DNA of 64,000 bases from Desulfuromonas sp. DDH964. GTDB lineage: Bacteria > Desulfobacterota > Desulfuromonadia > Desulfuromonadales > DDH964. The stretch spans positions 186,001 through 250,000 of the forward strand of contig NZ_CP015080.1 in assembly GCF_001611275.1 (NCBI RefSeq), in the 5' to 3' direction. The position numbers and the translations under genes are program-made. Positions 6,711-15,398 of this stretch are shown here, one piece after another. The notes under the pieces were generated by a model, which was not told the DNA's origin, did not search any database, and saw only the letters and a program-made list of their open reading frames with translations. The first letter of the stretch is position 1. The number at the start of each line of letters is the position of its first letter.

Positions 6711-8072
6711 TTAAGAATGGTTGTATTCTTTGAGCTTGTTCTGCAGGGTCTGGCGGGTGATGCCGAGGATCTCGGCGGCGCGGGTGCGGTTGCCGTCGGT
6801 CTGGGCGAGGGTTGCACGGATGAGATCCTCTTCCATCTCCTTGAGGGTGTGCCCGGGGCGCAGGGCGAAGGGGCGCACTGTGCTTTTGGCCGCCTCGCGG
6901 ACGGAAACGGGAAGCTCGCGCAGGCCGATCTGCTCGCCGAGGCAGAGGATGACCGCCCGCTCCAGGGTGTTTTCCAGTTCGCGGATGTTGCCGGGCCAGG
7001 CGTAGGCGAGCAGGGCATCCAGGGCTTCGGGGTGGAGGCCGCGGATGTCCTTGCGGTTTTTAGCGCTGTACTTTTCAAGGAAATGCCCGGCCAGTGTCGG
7101 GATGTCTTCTGGGCGCTCGCGCAAGGGGGGCAGTTCGAGGGGAACGACACTGAGCCGGAAGAAGAGGTCCTGGCGGAAGCTGCCCTCTGCCACCATCTGT
7201 TGCAGGTCCTTGTGGGTGGCCGCAATCAGGCGCACGTCGACCCTGATAGATTTGGTGCCGCCGAGCCGCTCGAATTCCCCCTCCTGCAGTACGCGTAGAA
7301 TCTTGGCCTGGGTGGTGGGGCTCATGTCGCCGATCTCGTCGAGAAACAAGGTCCCCTTGTGGGCCAGCTCGAAGCGCCCCTTGCGCTGCTCGGCGGCGCC
7401 GGTGAAAGCCCCCTTTTCATGGCCGAACAGCTCACTCTCCAGCAGGTTCTCATGCAGCGCCGCGCAGTTGACCTTGACGAAGGGGCCGTCCGAACGGGGG
7501 CTGTTCTGGTGGACGGCATTAGCGACCAGCTCCTTGCCGGTCCCCGACTCGCCGGTGATCAGTACCGTGGCATCTGACGGAGCGACCAGGGCCAGGGTCT
7601 CGAAGAGTTCACGCATCGGGCGGCTGCTGCCAATGATGTTGCCGAAGTCGAACTTCTCGCCGAGCCGCTCCTTGAGGGCGGCATTTTCCTGCTGCAGGCG
7701 CTCGAAACTCAGGGCACGCTCCACCGTCAGGGCCAGTTCCGCAGCGTCCACCGGCTTGGTGACGTAATCGAAGGCGCCTTTCTTCATCGCTTCAACGGCA
7801 TTTTCCACCGAGGAGAAGGCGGTGATGATGATGACCGGCAGCGCCGGCTTCGCTTCCTGGATCGCCGCAAGGGCTTCCATCCCTCCCACCCGTTTCATCT
7901 TCAGGTCGAGCAGGATCAGATCGATCTCGCGCTCCCGGGCCAGATGAATAGCCACATCCCCGTCGTCGGCTTCGACGATTTCGTACCCCTCGCCGCCCAG
8001 GTGGGCCTTGAGCATGGTGCGGTGGGCGGTGTCGTCGTCGACCACGAGAATGACGGCCTTATTCTTTTTCAT
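6711..8072 (-). CDS. Sigma-54-dependent response regulator (ZraR/NtrC family)
   Basis: A 453-aa regulator: receiver domain (residues 1-120, phospho-acceptor in LILLDLKM), AAA+ domain with Walker A GESGTGKE, the sigma-54 contact loop GAFTGA, and a Fis-type HTH at the C-terminus (AAEILGITRQTLQNKLKEY). Its start overlaps the end of lspA by 14 bases. It follows the kinase and lspA on the same strand and precedes a sigma-54 promoter, so it very probably activates the downstream envelope operon. Metal or envelope stress as the signal is inferred from the neighbours. Confidence 0.92.
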   Translation of the reverse strand: MKKNKAVILVVDDDTAHRTMLKAHLGGEGYEIVEADDGDVAIHLAREREIDLILLDLKMKRVGGMEALAAIQEAKPALPVIIITAFSSVENAVEAMKKGAFDYVTKPVDAAELALTVERALSFERLQQENAALKERLGEKFDFGNIIGSSRPMRELFETLALVAPSDATVLITGESGTGKELVANAVHQNSPRSDGPFVKVNCAALHENLLESELFGHEKGAFTGAAEQRKGRFELAHKGTLFLDEIGDMSPTTQAKILRVLQEGEFERLGGTKSIRVDVRLIAATHKDLQQMVAEGSFRQDLFFRLSVVPLELPPLRERPEDIPTLAGHFLEKYSAKNRKDIRGLHPEALDALLAYAWPGNIRELENTLERAVILCLGEQIGLRELPVSVREAAKSTVRPFALRPGHTLKEMEEDLIRATLAQTDGNRTRAAEILGITRQTLQNKLKEYNHS

Positions 8073-8568
8073 ATTCCGGCTCCTTCCGGCCTCGCATGAG
8101 TTCCCCGATCAGCAGCAAAGTGACGCCGGTGGTGATGGCAACGTCAGCGACATTGAAAACGCCGGTGCGCAGGCCCCCCAGACCCAGATTCAGGAAGTCG
8201 ACGACGGCGCCGTCGTTAACTACCCGGTCATAAAGGTTGCTGAGTCCTCCGCCCAGCACCAGAGACAGAGCCCCCACACCGACAGGGCGCAAGCTCCTTG
8301 AGGAGAGGGTCCAGACCAGCACGCCCAGCAATACCGCCCCGACCGCCATGATAAAGACCCAGAAACGCGCCGATTCCGGCAGACCTGAACCCATTCCCAG
8401 AAAGGCGCCGGGATTTTCGGCGTACTGCAGGCGAAACAGGTCCCCCAAAAACGACCATCCGGGAGAATCGGCCAGGTACTCCCTGGCGACTGCCTTGGTG
8501 ATCCGGTCGCAACCGACGCAGGAGAGAATGACCGGGGCCATCAGCAGGAGTCTTTTAAATCTCATCAT
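8059..8568 (-). CDS. lspA: Signal peptidase II (lipoprotein signal peptidase)
   Basis: Membrane aspartyl protease that cleaves the signal peptide of prolipoproteins at the lipobox. About 169 aa from the ATG at 8568 (GGAGG upstream). Four hydrophobic segments; the two catalytic Asp regions are NLYDRV and FNVADVAI, with the conserved NPGAFLG loop before them. It sits between a kinase gene and its regulator gene and overlaps the latter. LspA homologues are known passengers of lead and cadmium resistance operons (PbrC). Here its likely clients include the small lipoproteins of the region. Confidence 0.92.
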   Translation of the reverse strand: MMRFKRLLLMAPVILSCVGCDRITKAVAREYLADSPGWSFLGDLFRLQYAENPGAFLGMGSGLPESARFWVFIMAVGAVLLGVLVWTLSSRSLRPVGVGALSLVLGGGLSNLYDRVVNDGAVVDFLNLGLGGLRTGVFNVADVAITTGVTLLLIGELMRGRKEPEYEKE

Positions 8569-8593
8569 CCGTTGGTCCTCCTGTTCCAAGGGT

Positions 8594-10357
8594 TCACGCT
8601 GGACTCCTGATCTCTTTGCGTTGGGCCGGCTCCCGGGGAAGAATGACTTCGACCCGGGTACCTTTCTCCGGCGCGCTCTCCACCTCGATGCGGCCGCCGT
8701 GCTGCTCCACGATCTGGTGGACCATCGCCAGCCCCAGTCCGGTGCCGGTCTTGCGGGTAGTGAAGAAGGGGTCGAACATCCGCGACCGTTCCTCCGGGGT
8801 CATCCCTTTGCCGGTGTCCTCCACCCAGAAGCGGATCTCCACATCCTGCGCACTTGCCCCGAGGCGGATTTCCCCTCCGGCTTCGGTGGCGGCCTGGGCG
8901 TTCTGCAGCAGGTTGATCAGCACCTGGGTCAGCAGGTCGGAATCGGCCGTGAAGGTCACTGTCCCGGCGGGCGGGTCGAGCTGAAAGGTCAGGTTCCGGG
9001 CCGCCAAATCGTCCTGCAGCAGCCGGGCGGTGCGCCGCAGCAGACCGCCCAGGTCAATTTCCTCCGGCTCCGGCTCCCGCGGCCGGGCGAACTGCAGCAG
9101 GGCGGAGATGGTGCGATTGAGCCGGTCGACCTCGCCGACCATCAGTTCGGCGTACTCCCCGGCGTGCGGGTCCTTTTTCCCAAATTTGGCAAAATACTGG
9201 GCAAAGCCGCGCAGGGTACCCAAGGGGTTGCGGATTTCGTGGGCGATGCCGGCCGCCATGCGCCCAAGAGCGGCGTGCCGCCGGGAGCGCTCCAGCGCCT
9301 CTTCCATGGCCTTGATCTCACGCAGGTCCCGGACAACCAGTACGGTCCCCAGCGGCTCTCCGTCCCGGTCTGTCAGGCGCGAGGCGCTCACCTTGACCGG
9401 GATGCTCTCGCCGCTGGGCCGACGGCATTCCATCGGCCGTTCCACAAATTCGCGGCCTTCGCGAACCAGCGGCGCAATCTCGCAGCGCTCGGCTCCGGTC
9501 AGAGCCTCCAGGGGGCTGCCCTCGGCAGCCTCTCCCTGTTGGCCGAAGATCCCCCGGGCCTTGTCGTTGAGAGAGACGATGCGGCCCTGATTGTCCAGAG
9601 TGATCAGACCGGCGGGCATGCTGTCGATGACGTTGCGGGTGTAAAGTTCCATGTTGGCCAGGGTGGTTTTGGCGACCCGGGTTTGCTGGGAAAGAAAGAG
9701 GAAATAAAACCCGGTCGACCCCAGAAGAAGCAGCAGCGCGCCCATGAGCAGGCTTTGGCGAACGTCTTCGTCGCGGGCCGCTTCGAACTCGCCGGTGTAA
9801 AGCCCCACGAAAATCGCCCGACGTCCGACCGGCTCGCCCGGCGCGCAGCCCATGCCGCACCACCTCTGCCAGCGCCCCATCATCCCCTCACGGCCGGCCC
9901 CTTCCGGCAAAACCGGGTTGAATTCGGTGGCGACTTCGAACACGGACCGGCCGGCGCCATCTTTTGTTTGGCGAGTGCGGGGCTGCTCCTTCGCCAGGAC
10001 CTGCGCGACCGGGAGGATATCGTCGCTGCTACGCCTCTCGCCCGCCGCCGTCAGCAGCTGTCCGGAGGCGTCGGCAATGGCGACATAAGCGACCGATTCG
10101 GTTCGCGCTGTCTCCCGAACCAGGGTCGCCAGGGAGTTGCCTTCCCAGTTCATCATCATGGAAGTGCGGGCGCCCGCCTCGAAGGCGCGGATGAGGGTCA
10201 GGCCTTCCTCCCGCAGGAAGCTCTCCATCAGGCGCTCTTCGCGATCCAGATTACGCCAGGTGACCACGCCGAGGATCAGAGCCAGGATGATGGCGGCCAG
10301 AATGAGTCCCAGGGCGGGCAGGGAGAGTCGATTGGATAGGTGCGATGCTGGAATCAT
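8594..10357 (-). CDS. Sensor histidine kinase (ZraS-like, PAS-containing)
   Basis: About 587 aa from the ATG at 10357; an earlier in-frame start at 10462 would overlap the divergent arsR start and lacks a signal-like N-terminus. Two membrane helices flank a periplasmic sensor of about 170 residues containing CGMGC. A PAS domain (MPAGLITLDNQGRIVSLN), HisKA with AGIAHEIRNPLG and an HATPase_c domain (NLLQNAQAA, DTGKGM, TGTGLGL) follow. It is first in an apparent kinase-lspA-regulator operon and divergent from the ArsR-type repressor gene. Confidence 0.9.
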   Translation of the reverse strand: MIPASHLSNRLSLPALGLILAAIILALILGVVTWRNLDREERLMESFLREEGLTLIRAFEAGARTSMMMNWEGNSLATLVRETARTESVAYVAIADASGQLLTAAGERRSSDDILPVAQVLAKEQPRTRQTKDGAGRSVFEVATEFNPVLPEGAGREGMMGRWQRWCGMGCAPGEPVGRRAIFVGLYTGEFEAARDEDVRQSLLMGALLLLLGSTGFYFLFLSQQTRVAKTTLANMELYTRNVIDSMPAGLITLDNQGRIVSLNDKARGIFGQQGEAAEGSPLEALTGAERCEIAPLVREGREFVERPMECRRPSGESIPVKVSASRLTDRDGEPLGTVLVVRDLREIKAMEEALERSRRHAALGRMAAGIAHEIRNPLGTLRGFAQYFAKFGKKDPHAGEYAELMVGEVDRLNRTISALLQFARPREPEPEEIDLGGLLRRTARLLQDDLAARNLTFQLDPPAGTVTFTADSDLLTQVLINLLQNAQAATEAGGEIRLGASAQDVEIRFWVEDTGKGMTPEERSRMFDPFFTTRKTGTGLGLAMVHQIVEQHGGRIEVESAPEKGTRVEVILPREPAQRKEIRSPA

Positions 10358-10426
10358 TTTCTTGCCGTTGAAAACCCTTTTCAAATTCTTCTTGACAGGA
10401 AAAGGGCAGAAAGGGTAAAAGTTCAA

Positions 10427-10449
10427 AACGATTGAACGATTATTCACAC
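10427..10449. promoter_or_regulatory. ArsR/SmtB-type operator, site 1
   Basis: Contains TGAA-N6-TTCA, the usual core of SmtB/CadC/ArsR operators, just upstream of the repressor gene. The 23-bp site matches the one at 10831-10853 in 19 positions. It lies between the divergent kinase and repressor genes and so may control both. Confidence 0.6.
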
Positions 10450-10460
10450 AAACGGACAAC

Positions 10461-10814
10461 ATGTCAAAAGATATCTGTCAGATCATTTACGTGGATGACG
10501 AACGGGTTGCGCGGGCCCGTGCCAGGATGCACGACGAGCAGACCATTGCAGATCTGGCCGAAACCTTCAAGGTCCTCAGCGAGCCGACCCGGGTGCGCAT
10601 TCTCCATGCCCTCTCCGAGGAGGAGCTGTGCGTCTGCGACATTTCCGCAGTCGTCCAGATGACCTCCTCGGCCGTCTCCCATCAGCTGCGCATCCTGCGC
10701 ACCGCCCGTCTGGTCAGGTCGAGAAAAGACGGCAAGATGGTCTATTACTCCCTGGACGACGAGCATGTCCGCAACCTCTTCGAGGAAGGCATCCGGCACC
10801 TGGAAGAGGGGTAG
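10461..10814 (+). CDS. ArsR/SmtB-family metal-sensing repressor (CadC/SmtB type)
   Basis: A 117-aa winged-helix repressor. ELCVCDIS carries the two-Cys motif of the alpha3 metal site, a further Cys is at residue 6 (as in the CadC N-terminal arm), and the C-terminal helix DDEHVRNLFEEGIRHLEE carries Asp/His/Glu/His ligands of the SmtB/CzrA alpha5 site. It may therefore sense Cd, Pb or Zn. The recognition helix region is TSSAVSHQLRIL. Two matching operators flank the gene, suggesting autoregulation and control of the feoB cluster. Which metal releases it is not visible. Confidence 0.88.
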   Translation: MSKDICQIIYVDDERVARARARMHDEQTIADLAETFKVLSEPTRVRILHALSEEELCVCDISAVVQMTSSAVSHQLRILRTARLVRSRKDGKMVYYSLDDEHVRNLFEEGIRHLEEG

Positions 10815-10830
10815 GCTCTTTTTTTACCCA

Positions 10831-10853
10831 AACGATTGAACGCATCGTCACAC
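10831..10853. promoter_or_regulatory. ArsR/SmtB-type operator, site 2 (before feoB)
   Basis: The same 23-bp pattern as 10427-10449 (19 of 23 positions identical), ending 36 bases before the feoB start. A further half-site GTTCA follows at 10854-10858. It suggests that the iron-transporter-like operon is regulated by the ArsR-type protein. Confidence 0.55.
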
Positions 10854-10889
10854 GTTCAAAATAAGCACTAATTTTACCTGGAGGTAGAC

Positions 10890-12884
10890 ATGAGTCAAAG
10901 GAAAGGTTGCGGCTGCCAGGGCGGCCAGGCCAGCGAAGAGAGCGGGCTCAAAAAGATCGTCATGGTGGGCAACCCCAACGTGGGCAAGAGCGCCCTGTTC
11001 AACCGCCTGACCGGCTCTTACGTGGTGGTTTCCAACTACCCGGGGACCACGGTCGAGGTGTCCCGGGGCAAGTGCCGAATCGGCACCGAAGAGTTCAATG
11101 TTGAAGATACGCCGGGGATGTATTCCCTGGTGCCGATCACCGAAGAGGAGCGCGTCAGCCGGGACATCCTGCGGGGCGGCGGGGCCAATTTGGTGCTGCA
11201 TGTGGTCGACGCCAAGAACCTCAAGCGAATGCTCTCTCTCACCCTGCAGCTGGTCGAGGCCGACCTGCCGGTGGTGCTGGTGCTCAACATGATCGATGAA
11301 GCCGAGCGCCTCGGCATCCGCATCGATACCGCCTTGCTGGAGCAGAAGCTGGGCATTCCGGTCGTGGCCATCTCGGCCCTCTCCGGCAAAGGGGTCGACT
11401 CCCTGAAAGAGAAAATCGCCTCCTACCACCACCCGCAAGAGACCCCGGAGATTTATTACGGCGAAACCATCGAGGGGGCACTGAATGCCCTGGCCCCGAT
11501 CATGCCGGTCGACCGTGGTCTATCCCAGCGGGCTCTGGCCCTGTTGCTGATCCAGGGCGATGCGGCCATTGCAGAAGAGGAGCGAGCCTTGGAAGGGCGA
11601 TCGACCGATTTTCTCGACGCCACGTTAGCGGAGCTGGAAGAAAAGCTGGAGGAGCCCGCCAGTTATACTGTGCCGATGATTCTCCATCAAAGTGCTGTCA
11701 ACATTTGCACCGAAACCTTTGCGCCGCCGGCCAGCAAAAGCAAATCCTTTGCTAATCGCCTCAGCAGCTGGACCATGCGACCGCTGACGGGTGTCCCAAT
11801 CCTGCTGCTGGTCCTTTATTTTGGTCTGTATAAGTTTGTTGGCGAGTTCGGGGCCGGGACCATCGTTGACTTTCTGGAGGCCGATATTTTTGAGGTCTAC
11901 CTCAACCCCTGGATCAACGGCCTGCTTACTACCTACGTTCCCTGGGCGCCGGTGCGCGACCTGATCGGCATGGATTACGGCATCATCACTCTAGGCATTC
12001 GTTATGCCATCGCCATCATCCTGCCGATCGTCGGCACCTTCTTCATCGCCTTTTCGATCATCGAGGATACCGGTTACCTGCCGCGCCTGGCGCTTCTGGT
12101 CGACCGGATCTTCAAAAAGATCGGCCTCAATGGACGGGCGGTCATCCCCATGACTCTTGGCTTCGGCTGCGATACCATGGCGACCATGGTCACCCGCACC
12201 CTGGAAACCAAACGGGAGCGGATCATCGCCACTTTGCTACTGGCCCTGGCGATCCCCTGCAGCGCCCAGCTCGGGGTCATTCTCGGCATGGTCGCGGAAA
12301 AACCGGCCGCCATGGGGGTCTGGGGCGGCTTCATGCTCTTCATCTTCCTCTTTGTCGGCTTTCTGACCGCCCGGCTGATGCCCGGCGACCGGCCGAATTT
12401 CTACATGGAAGTTCCTCCGTTGCGCATGCCCCGCCCGGGAGCGGTCTTCATGAAGACCTACACCCGCATGCAGTGGTATTTTGTCGAAATTCTGCCGCTG
12501 TTCATTCTGGCCAGCGTCCTGATCTGGCTGGGGAAAATCACCGCAACCTTCGATGTCGTCGTTTCCTGGCTCTCCCATGTGATGGGCTGGATCGGCTTGC
12601 CGAAAGAAGCTGCAGTGGCCTTCCTGTTCGGCTTTTTCCGCCGCGATTACGGTGCCGCCGGACTTTTCGACCTGCAGCAGGCCGGGGCCCTGACCGGCAA
12701 CCAACTCGCCGTGGCGGTCATCACCCTGACCCTGTTTGTCCCCTGCATCGCCCAGTTCCTGATCATGAAGAAGGAGCGCGGACTCAAGATGGCCTGTGCC
12801 ATCGCCCTGTTCATCTTCCCCTTCGCTTTCGCGGTCGGGGGGATGGTGAATGCCCTGCTCAATCTCACCGGGATTCAGCTGTGA
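10890..12884 (+). CDS. feoB: FeoB-family ferrous iron (or other divalent metal) transporter
   Basis: A 664-aa inner-membrane protein. The N-terminal G domain has G1 GNPNVGKS (27-34), G2/G3 around NYPGTTVE and DTPGMYSL, and G4 NMID. About eight membrane segments follow with Gate motifs (GFGCDTMA, PCSAQLGV, FGFFRRDYGAAG, PCIAQFL). E. coli FeoB is 773 aa, so this is a shorter form. A Cys motif (CGCQ) opens the protein. The next gene starts within its stop codon. An SmtB-like rather than Fur-like control region in front is unusual for FeoB and leaves open another metal substrate. Confidence 0.9.
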   Translation: MSQRKGCGCQGGQASEESGLKKIVMVGNPNVGKSALFNRLTGSYVVVSNYPGTTVEVSRGKCRIGTEEFNVEDTPGMYSLVPITEEERVSRDILRGGGANLVLHVVDAKNLKRMLSLTLQLVEADLPVVLVLNMIDEAERLGIRIDTALLEQKLGIPVVAISALSGKGVDSLKEKIASYHHPQETPEIYYGETIEGALNALAPIMPVDRGLSQRALALLLIQGDAAIAEEERALEGRSTDFLDATLAELEEKLEEPASYTVPMILHQSAVNICTETFAPPASKSKSFANRLSSWTMRPLTGVPILLLVLYFGLYKFVGEFGAGTIVDFLEADIFEVYLNPWINGLLTTYVPWAPVRDLIGMDYGIITLGIRYAIAIILPIVGTFFIAFSIIEDTGYLPRLALLVDRIFKKIGLNGRAVIPMTLGFGCDTMATMVTRTLETKRERIIATLLLALAIPCSAQLGVILGMVAEKPAAMGVWGGFMLFIFLFVGFLTARLMPGDRPNFYMEVPPLRMPRPGAVFMKTYTRMQWYFVEILPLFILASVLIWLGKITATFDVVVSWLSHVMGWIGLPKEAAVAFLFGFFRRDYGAAGLFDLQQAGALTGNQLAVAVITLTLFVPCIAQFLIMKKERGLKMACAIALFIFPFAFAVGGMVNALLNLTGIQL

Positions 12885-13078
12885 TTTGCCCTTTCTGCCG
12901 CAAGGAGTTCGTCGCGAAGGACGCCAAGAAGGAGTGCCGGAGCTGTTCCTCTTTTGGCGGCTGCCAGAAGGTCAAATGCCCTTTCTGCGGCTATGAATCA
13001 CCCCGAGAGCCGGAATTTGTTGAAACATTACGCGATTTAAAAAAGAAATTCAGGAGAAAAACCGATGCAGATAAATGA
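12881..13078 (+). CDS. Small zinc-ribbon protein of the feo operon
   Basis: A 65-aa protein starting at GTG 12881, inside the feoB stop codon (GTGA overlap), and ending 14 bases inside the next gene. It carries two CPFC knuckles (CPFCRKEF and CPFCGYES) and an intervening CRSCSSFGGCQKVKC, eight Cys in all, fitting two zinc or iron sites, then a basic tail. Similar short Cys-rich proteins (FeoC-like in position) accompany feoB in many anaerobes, with unproven roles. Confidence 0.7.
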   Translation: MICPFCRKEFVAKDAKKECRSCSSFGGCQKVKCPFCGYESPREPEFVETLRDLKKKFRRKTDADK

Positions 13079-13721
13079 GCAGATTGAAGAAGCCCTGGAG
13101 GTTCTGTGGGTCTGTCTGATGGACGCCAGCCCGCAGCTGAACACGGAAAGCCAGTTGAAAGAGAAACTTCAGATCCCCCTCAACCGGCTGGTTCAGGAGG
13201 GGCTGGTGGAATCCAAGAATGAGTCCATCCACTTTACCCCGGCGGGAAAGCAGGAAGCCGAGCGGGCCATCCGCCGACACCGTCTTTCGGAGCGCCTGTT
13301 CCACGACATCATCGAAACCGACCAGGCGGATATGGAAGAGGCCGCCTGCCAGGTGGAGCATATCGTTAAAAAAGGAATCGAAGAGAAAATCTGCCGCCTG
13401 CTGGGGCACCCTGAAACCTGCCCCCACGGCAAGCCGATTCCTCCCGGGGACTGCTGCCGCAAGGCCCGCGAGACGAAAGAGAAATTCGTTGCCCCCTTGG
13501 CCAGTCTGAAACCGGGGGAGACCGGGACGATTGCCTACATCAAGGCGGGCGATTCGAAAAAGCTGCAGAAGCTGATGGCCATGGGCGTGCTTCCCGGCAA
13601 TGCCATCGAATTGAACGCCAACTTCCCATCCTTTGTCTTTTCGGTCGATTACAGCCAGTATGCGGTCGATGCCGACATGGCCTCGGCGATCATTGTCAAA
13701 AGAGGCGAATCCGGGAGCTGA
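13065..13721 (+). CDS. DtxR/MntR-family regulator fused to a FeoA (SH3-like) domain
   Basis: A 218-aa protein with GGAG-like site CAGGAGAAAA before its ATG. Residues 1-75 form a winged helix (LNRLVQEGLV, FTPAGKQEAE), about 76-140 the dimerisation and metal-binding part (RHRLSERLF, CQVEH, the classic Cys-x-x-Glu-His ligands, then CPHGKPIP) and 145-215 a FeoA/SH3-like domain (LKPGETGTIAYI, LMAMGVLPGNAIEL). DtxR proteins repress iron or manganese uptake when metal-loaded. Sitting within the feo operon, it could act both as repressor and as FeoA partner of FeoB. Confidence 0.88.
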   Translation: MQINEQIEEALEVLWVCLMDASPQLNTESQLKEKLQIPLNRLVQEGLVESKNESIHFTPAGKQEAERAIRRHRLSERLFHDIIETDQADMEEAACQVEHIVKKGIEEKICRLLGHPETCPHGKPIPPGDCCRKARETKEKFVAPLASLKPGETGTIAYIKAGDSKKLQKLMAMGVLPGNAIELNANFPSFVFSVDYSQYAVDADMASAIIVKRGESGS

Positions 13722-13723
13722 TT

Positions 13724-14827
13724 ATGTTTGAGACTGTTACGGGTATCCTTATCGAGTGCTGGGAAATCCTGGTCGAGTCGGCCCCTTATGTGCTGTTCGG
13801 ATTTTTCGCCGCCGGGGTGCTCAAGGCTCTGCTGCCTGAGGAAACTGTGGCCCGGCACCTGGGGAAGAACAGCACCGCCTCGGTGCTCAAGGCTTCGCTG
13901 TTCGGCATTCCCCTGCCACTTTGCTCCTGCGGGGTGATCCCGGCGGCCATCGGCTTGCGCAAACAAGGGGCAAGCAAGGGGGCCTCGGCGGCGTTCCTGG
14001 TTTCGGTTCCCGAAACCGGCGTCGACTCCATCGCCATCACCTACGCCCTGCTCGACCCGCTCATGACCGTGGTGCGGCCTGTGGCCTCCTTCATCACCGC
14101 CACGGTGACCGGGCTGCTGATCAATCGCCTCCCAGAAGATGGACCTGATCCTGCCGGGTCCGGCAGCAGGATAGGCGACGGGAGCTGCGGATGCGTCACC
14201 TCCTGCAGTGGGAATCTGGCCGCCCCGGAAACCCGGACCCCTCTCGGTCGCCGCTTGCGAAACGGTCTCGCCTACGCCTTCGGCGATCTGCTAGGGGACA
14301 TTGGCAAGTGGCTGCTATTGGGCATCTCCATCGCCGGGGTGGTCGCCTACTTCGTTCCGGACGACTTCTTCACCCGCTATCTCGGCAATGAACTTTTGTC
14401 TCTGCTAATCATGCTCGGAGTGGGGATTCCCCTCTACATCTGTGCCAGCGCTTCGACCCCAGTGGCAGCAGCCTTAGTCCTCAAGGGACTCTCTCCGGGT
14501 GCAGCACTGGTCTTTCTGCTGGCCGGACCGGCCACCAATGCGGCAACCATCACTGTGGTCGCCCGTTATTTCGGTCGGGCAGCGACTATCGTCTACCTGT
14601 GCTCGATCGCCCTCTGCTCCTTGGCTCTTGGGTGGCTCACCAACCGCATCTACGCCTGGAGCGGACTCGATATCACGCGGTGGGTGAGCGAGGTCGGCGC
14701 GGCTGCCGATTCCCCTATGATGGTGGCTGCGGCCGTGGCACTTCTGCTGCTTCTGGCGCGATGCTACTGGCCGCGCGGAAAAGACGCAGATTGTGGATGC
14801 CAGACCTCCGAAGCCGACGGCACCTGA
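13724..14827 (+). CDS. SO_0444/ArsP-like heavy-metal permease
   Basis: A 367-aa membrane protein of the PF03773 permease type. The hallmark PLPLCSCGVIP is near residue 63, and a matching second half carries GIPLYICASASTPVAAAL, so the protein is an internal pseudo-repeat of four to five helices each. A central loop has CGCVTSCSG and the tail has CGCQTS, candidate metal-handoff Cys clusters. Relatives include the Cu/Zn efflux protein SO_0444 and the organoarsenical permease ArsP. It begins 2 bases after the DtxR-FeoA stop, as last gene of the feo operon. Confidence 0.8.
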   Translation: MFETVTGILIECWEILVESAPYVLFGFFAAGVLKALLPEETVARHLGKNSTASVLKASLFGIPLPLCSCGVIPAAIGLRKQGASKGASAAFLVSVPETGVDSIAITYALLDPLMTVVRPVASFITATVTGLLINRLPEDGPDPAGSGSRIGDGSCGCVTSCSGNLAAPETRTPLGRRLRNGLAYAFGDLLGDIGKWLLLGISIAGVVAYFVPDDFFTRYLGNELLSLLIMLGVGIPLYICASASTPVAAALVLKGLSPGAALVFLLAGPATNAATITVVARYFGRAATIVYLCSIALCSLALGWLTNRIYAWSGLDITRWVSEVGAAADSPMMVAAAVALLLLLARCYWPRGKDADCGCQTSEADGT

Positions 14828-14912
14828 AGCCCCTCCTGCTGACCGGCGGTTCGTCGGTCCAAATGTCTGAACTACCTAAAACAGGCAATTGATTGCGGCG
14901 ATCCAGCCCCCG

Positions 14913-15398
14913 TTACTGTATCGCCTCGGCCAAATGCTGCTGATGGATATTTTCTTCTCCCACCAGATAAGCAATCGTCCGTGCCACCTTGAGGATACGA
15001 CTGTAGCTACGTGCCGACAGCCCCAGCTTGTCGGTGACCATCTCCAGCAGTTTCTGCCCCTGGTCGTCCACCGGGCAGAATTTGCGGATATGCCGGGCGG
15101 CCATGGCGGCGTTGGCGTGCAGGCCATAGGGAGCAAGACGCTCGCGCTGGATCGTGCGGGCTTTTTCTACCCGGGCACGGATGGTTGCCGAAGATTCCCC
15201 TTCGACCGGATCGGCCAGATCCTTGTGCGGCACCCGTGGGACATCGATCTGCAGGTCGATTCTATCCAGCAATGGTCCTGACAATCGCCGCCGATAACTT
15301 TGGATGTCGTGCGGTGTACAAGTACATAAGTTACTGAAATCACCGAGAAATCCGCATTTGCAGGGGTTTGAACATCTTTTACAAGTATTCCAACTCAC
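14913..15398 (-). pseudogene. ComM/YifB C-terminal fragment, module copy B
   Basis: Same truncated gene as copies A, C and D: it begins NPCKCGFLGD after the xre-leader-encoded TCKRCS and carries LSGPLLDRIDLQIDVPRV and RTIAYLVG. The Tyr codon of the terminal IQYRGLDR has become TAA, so translation would stop at AEAIQ; the remaining codons RGLD are still readable downstream. It is closest to copy C and clearly diverged from A and D. No ATPase motifs remain. Confidence 0.8.

Noticed and set aside
8237..10339. 700-codon plus-strand ORF
   Set aside because: Antisense shadow of the kinase gene and lspA caused by high GC; no ribosome site or domain.
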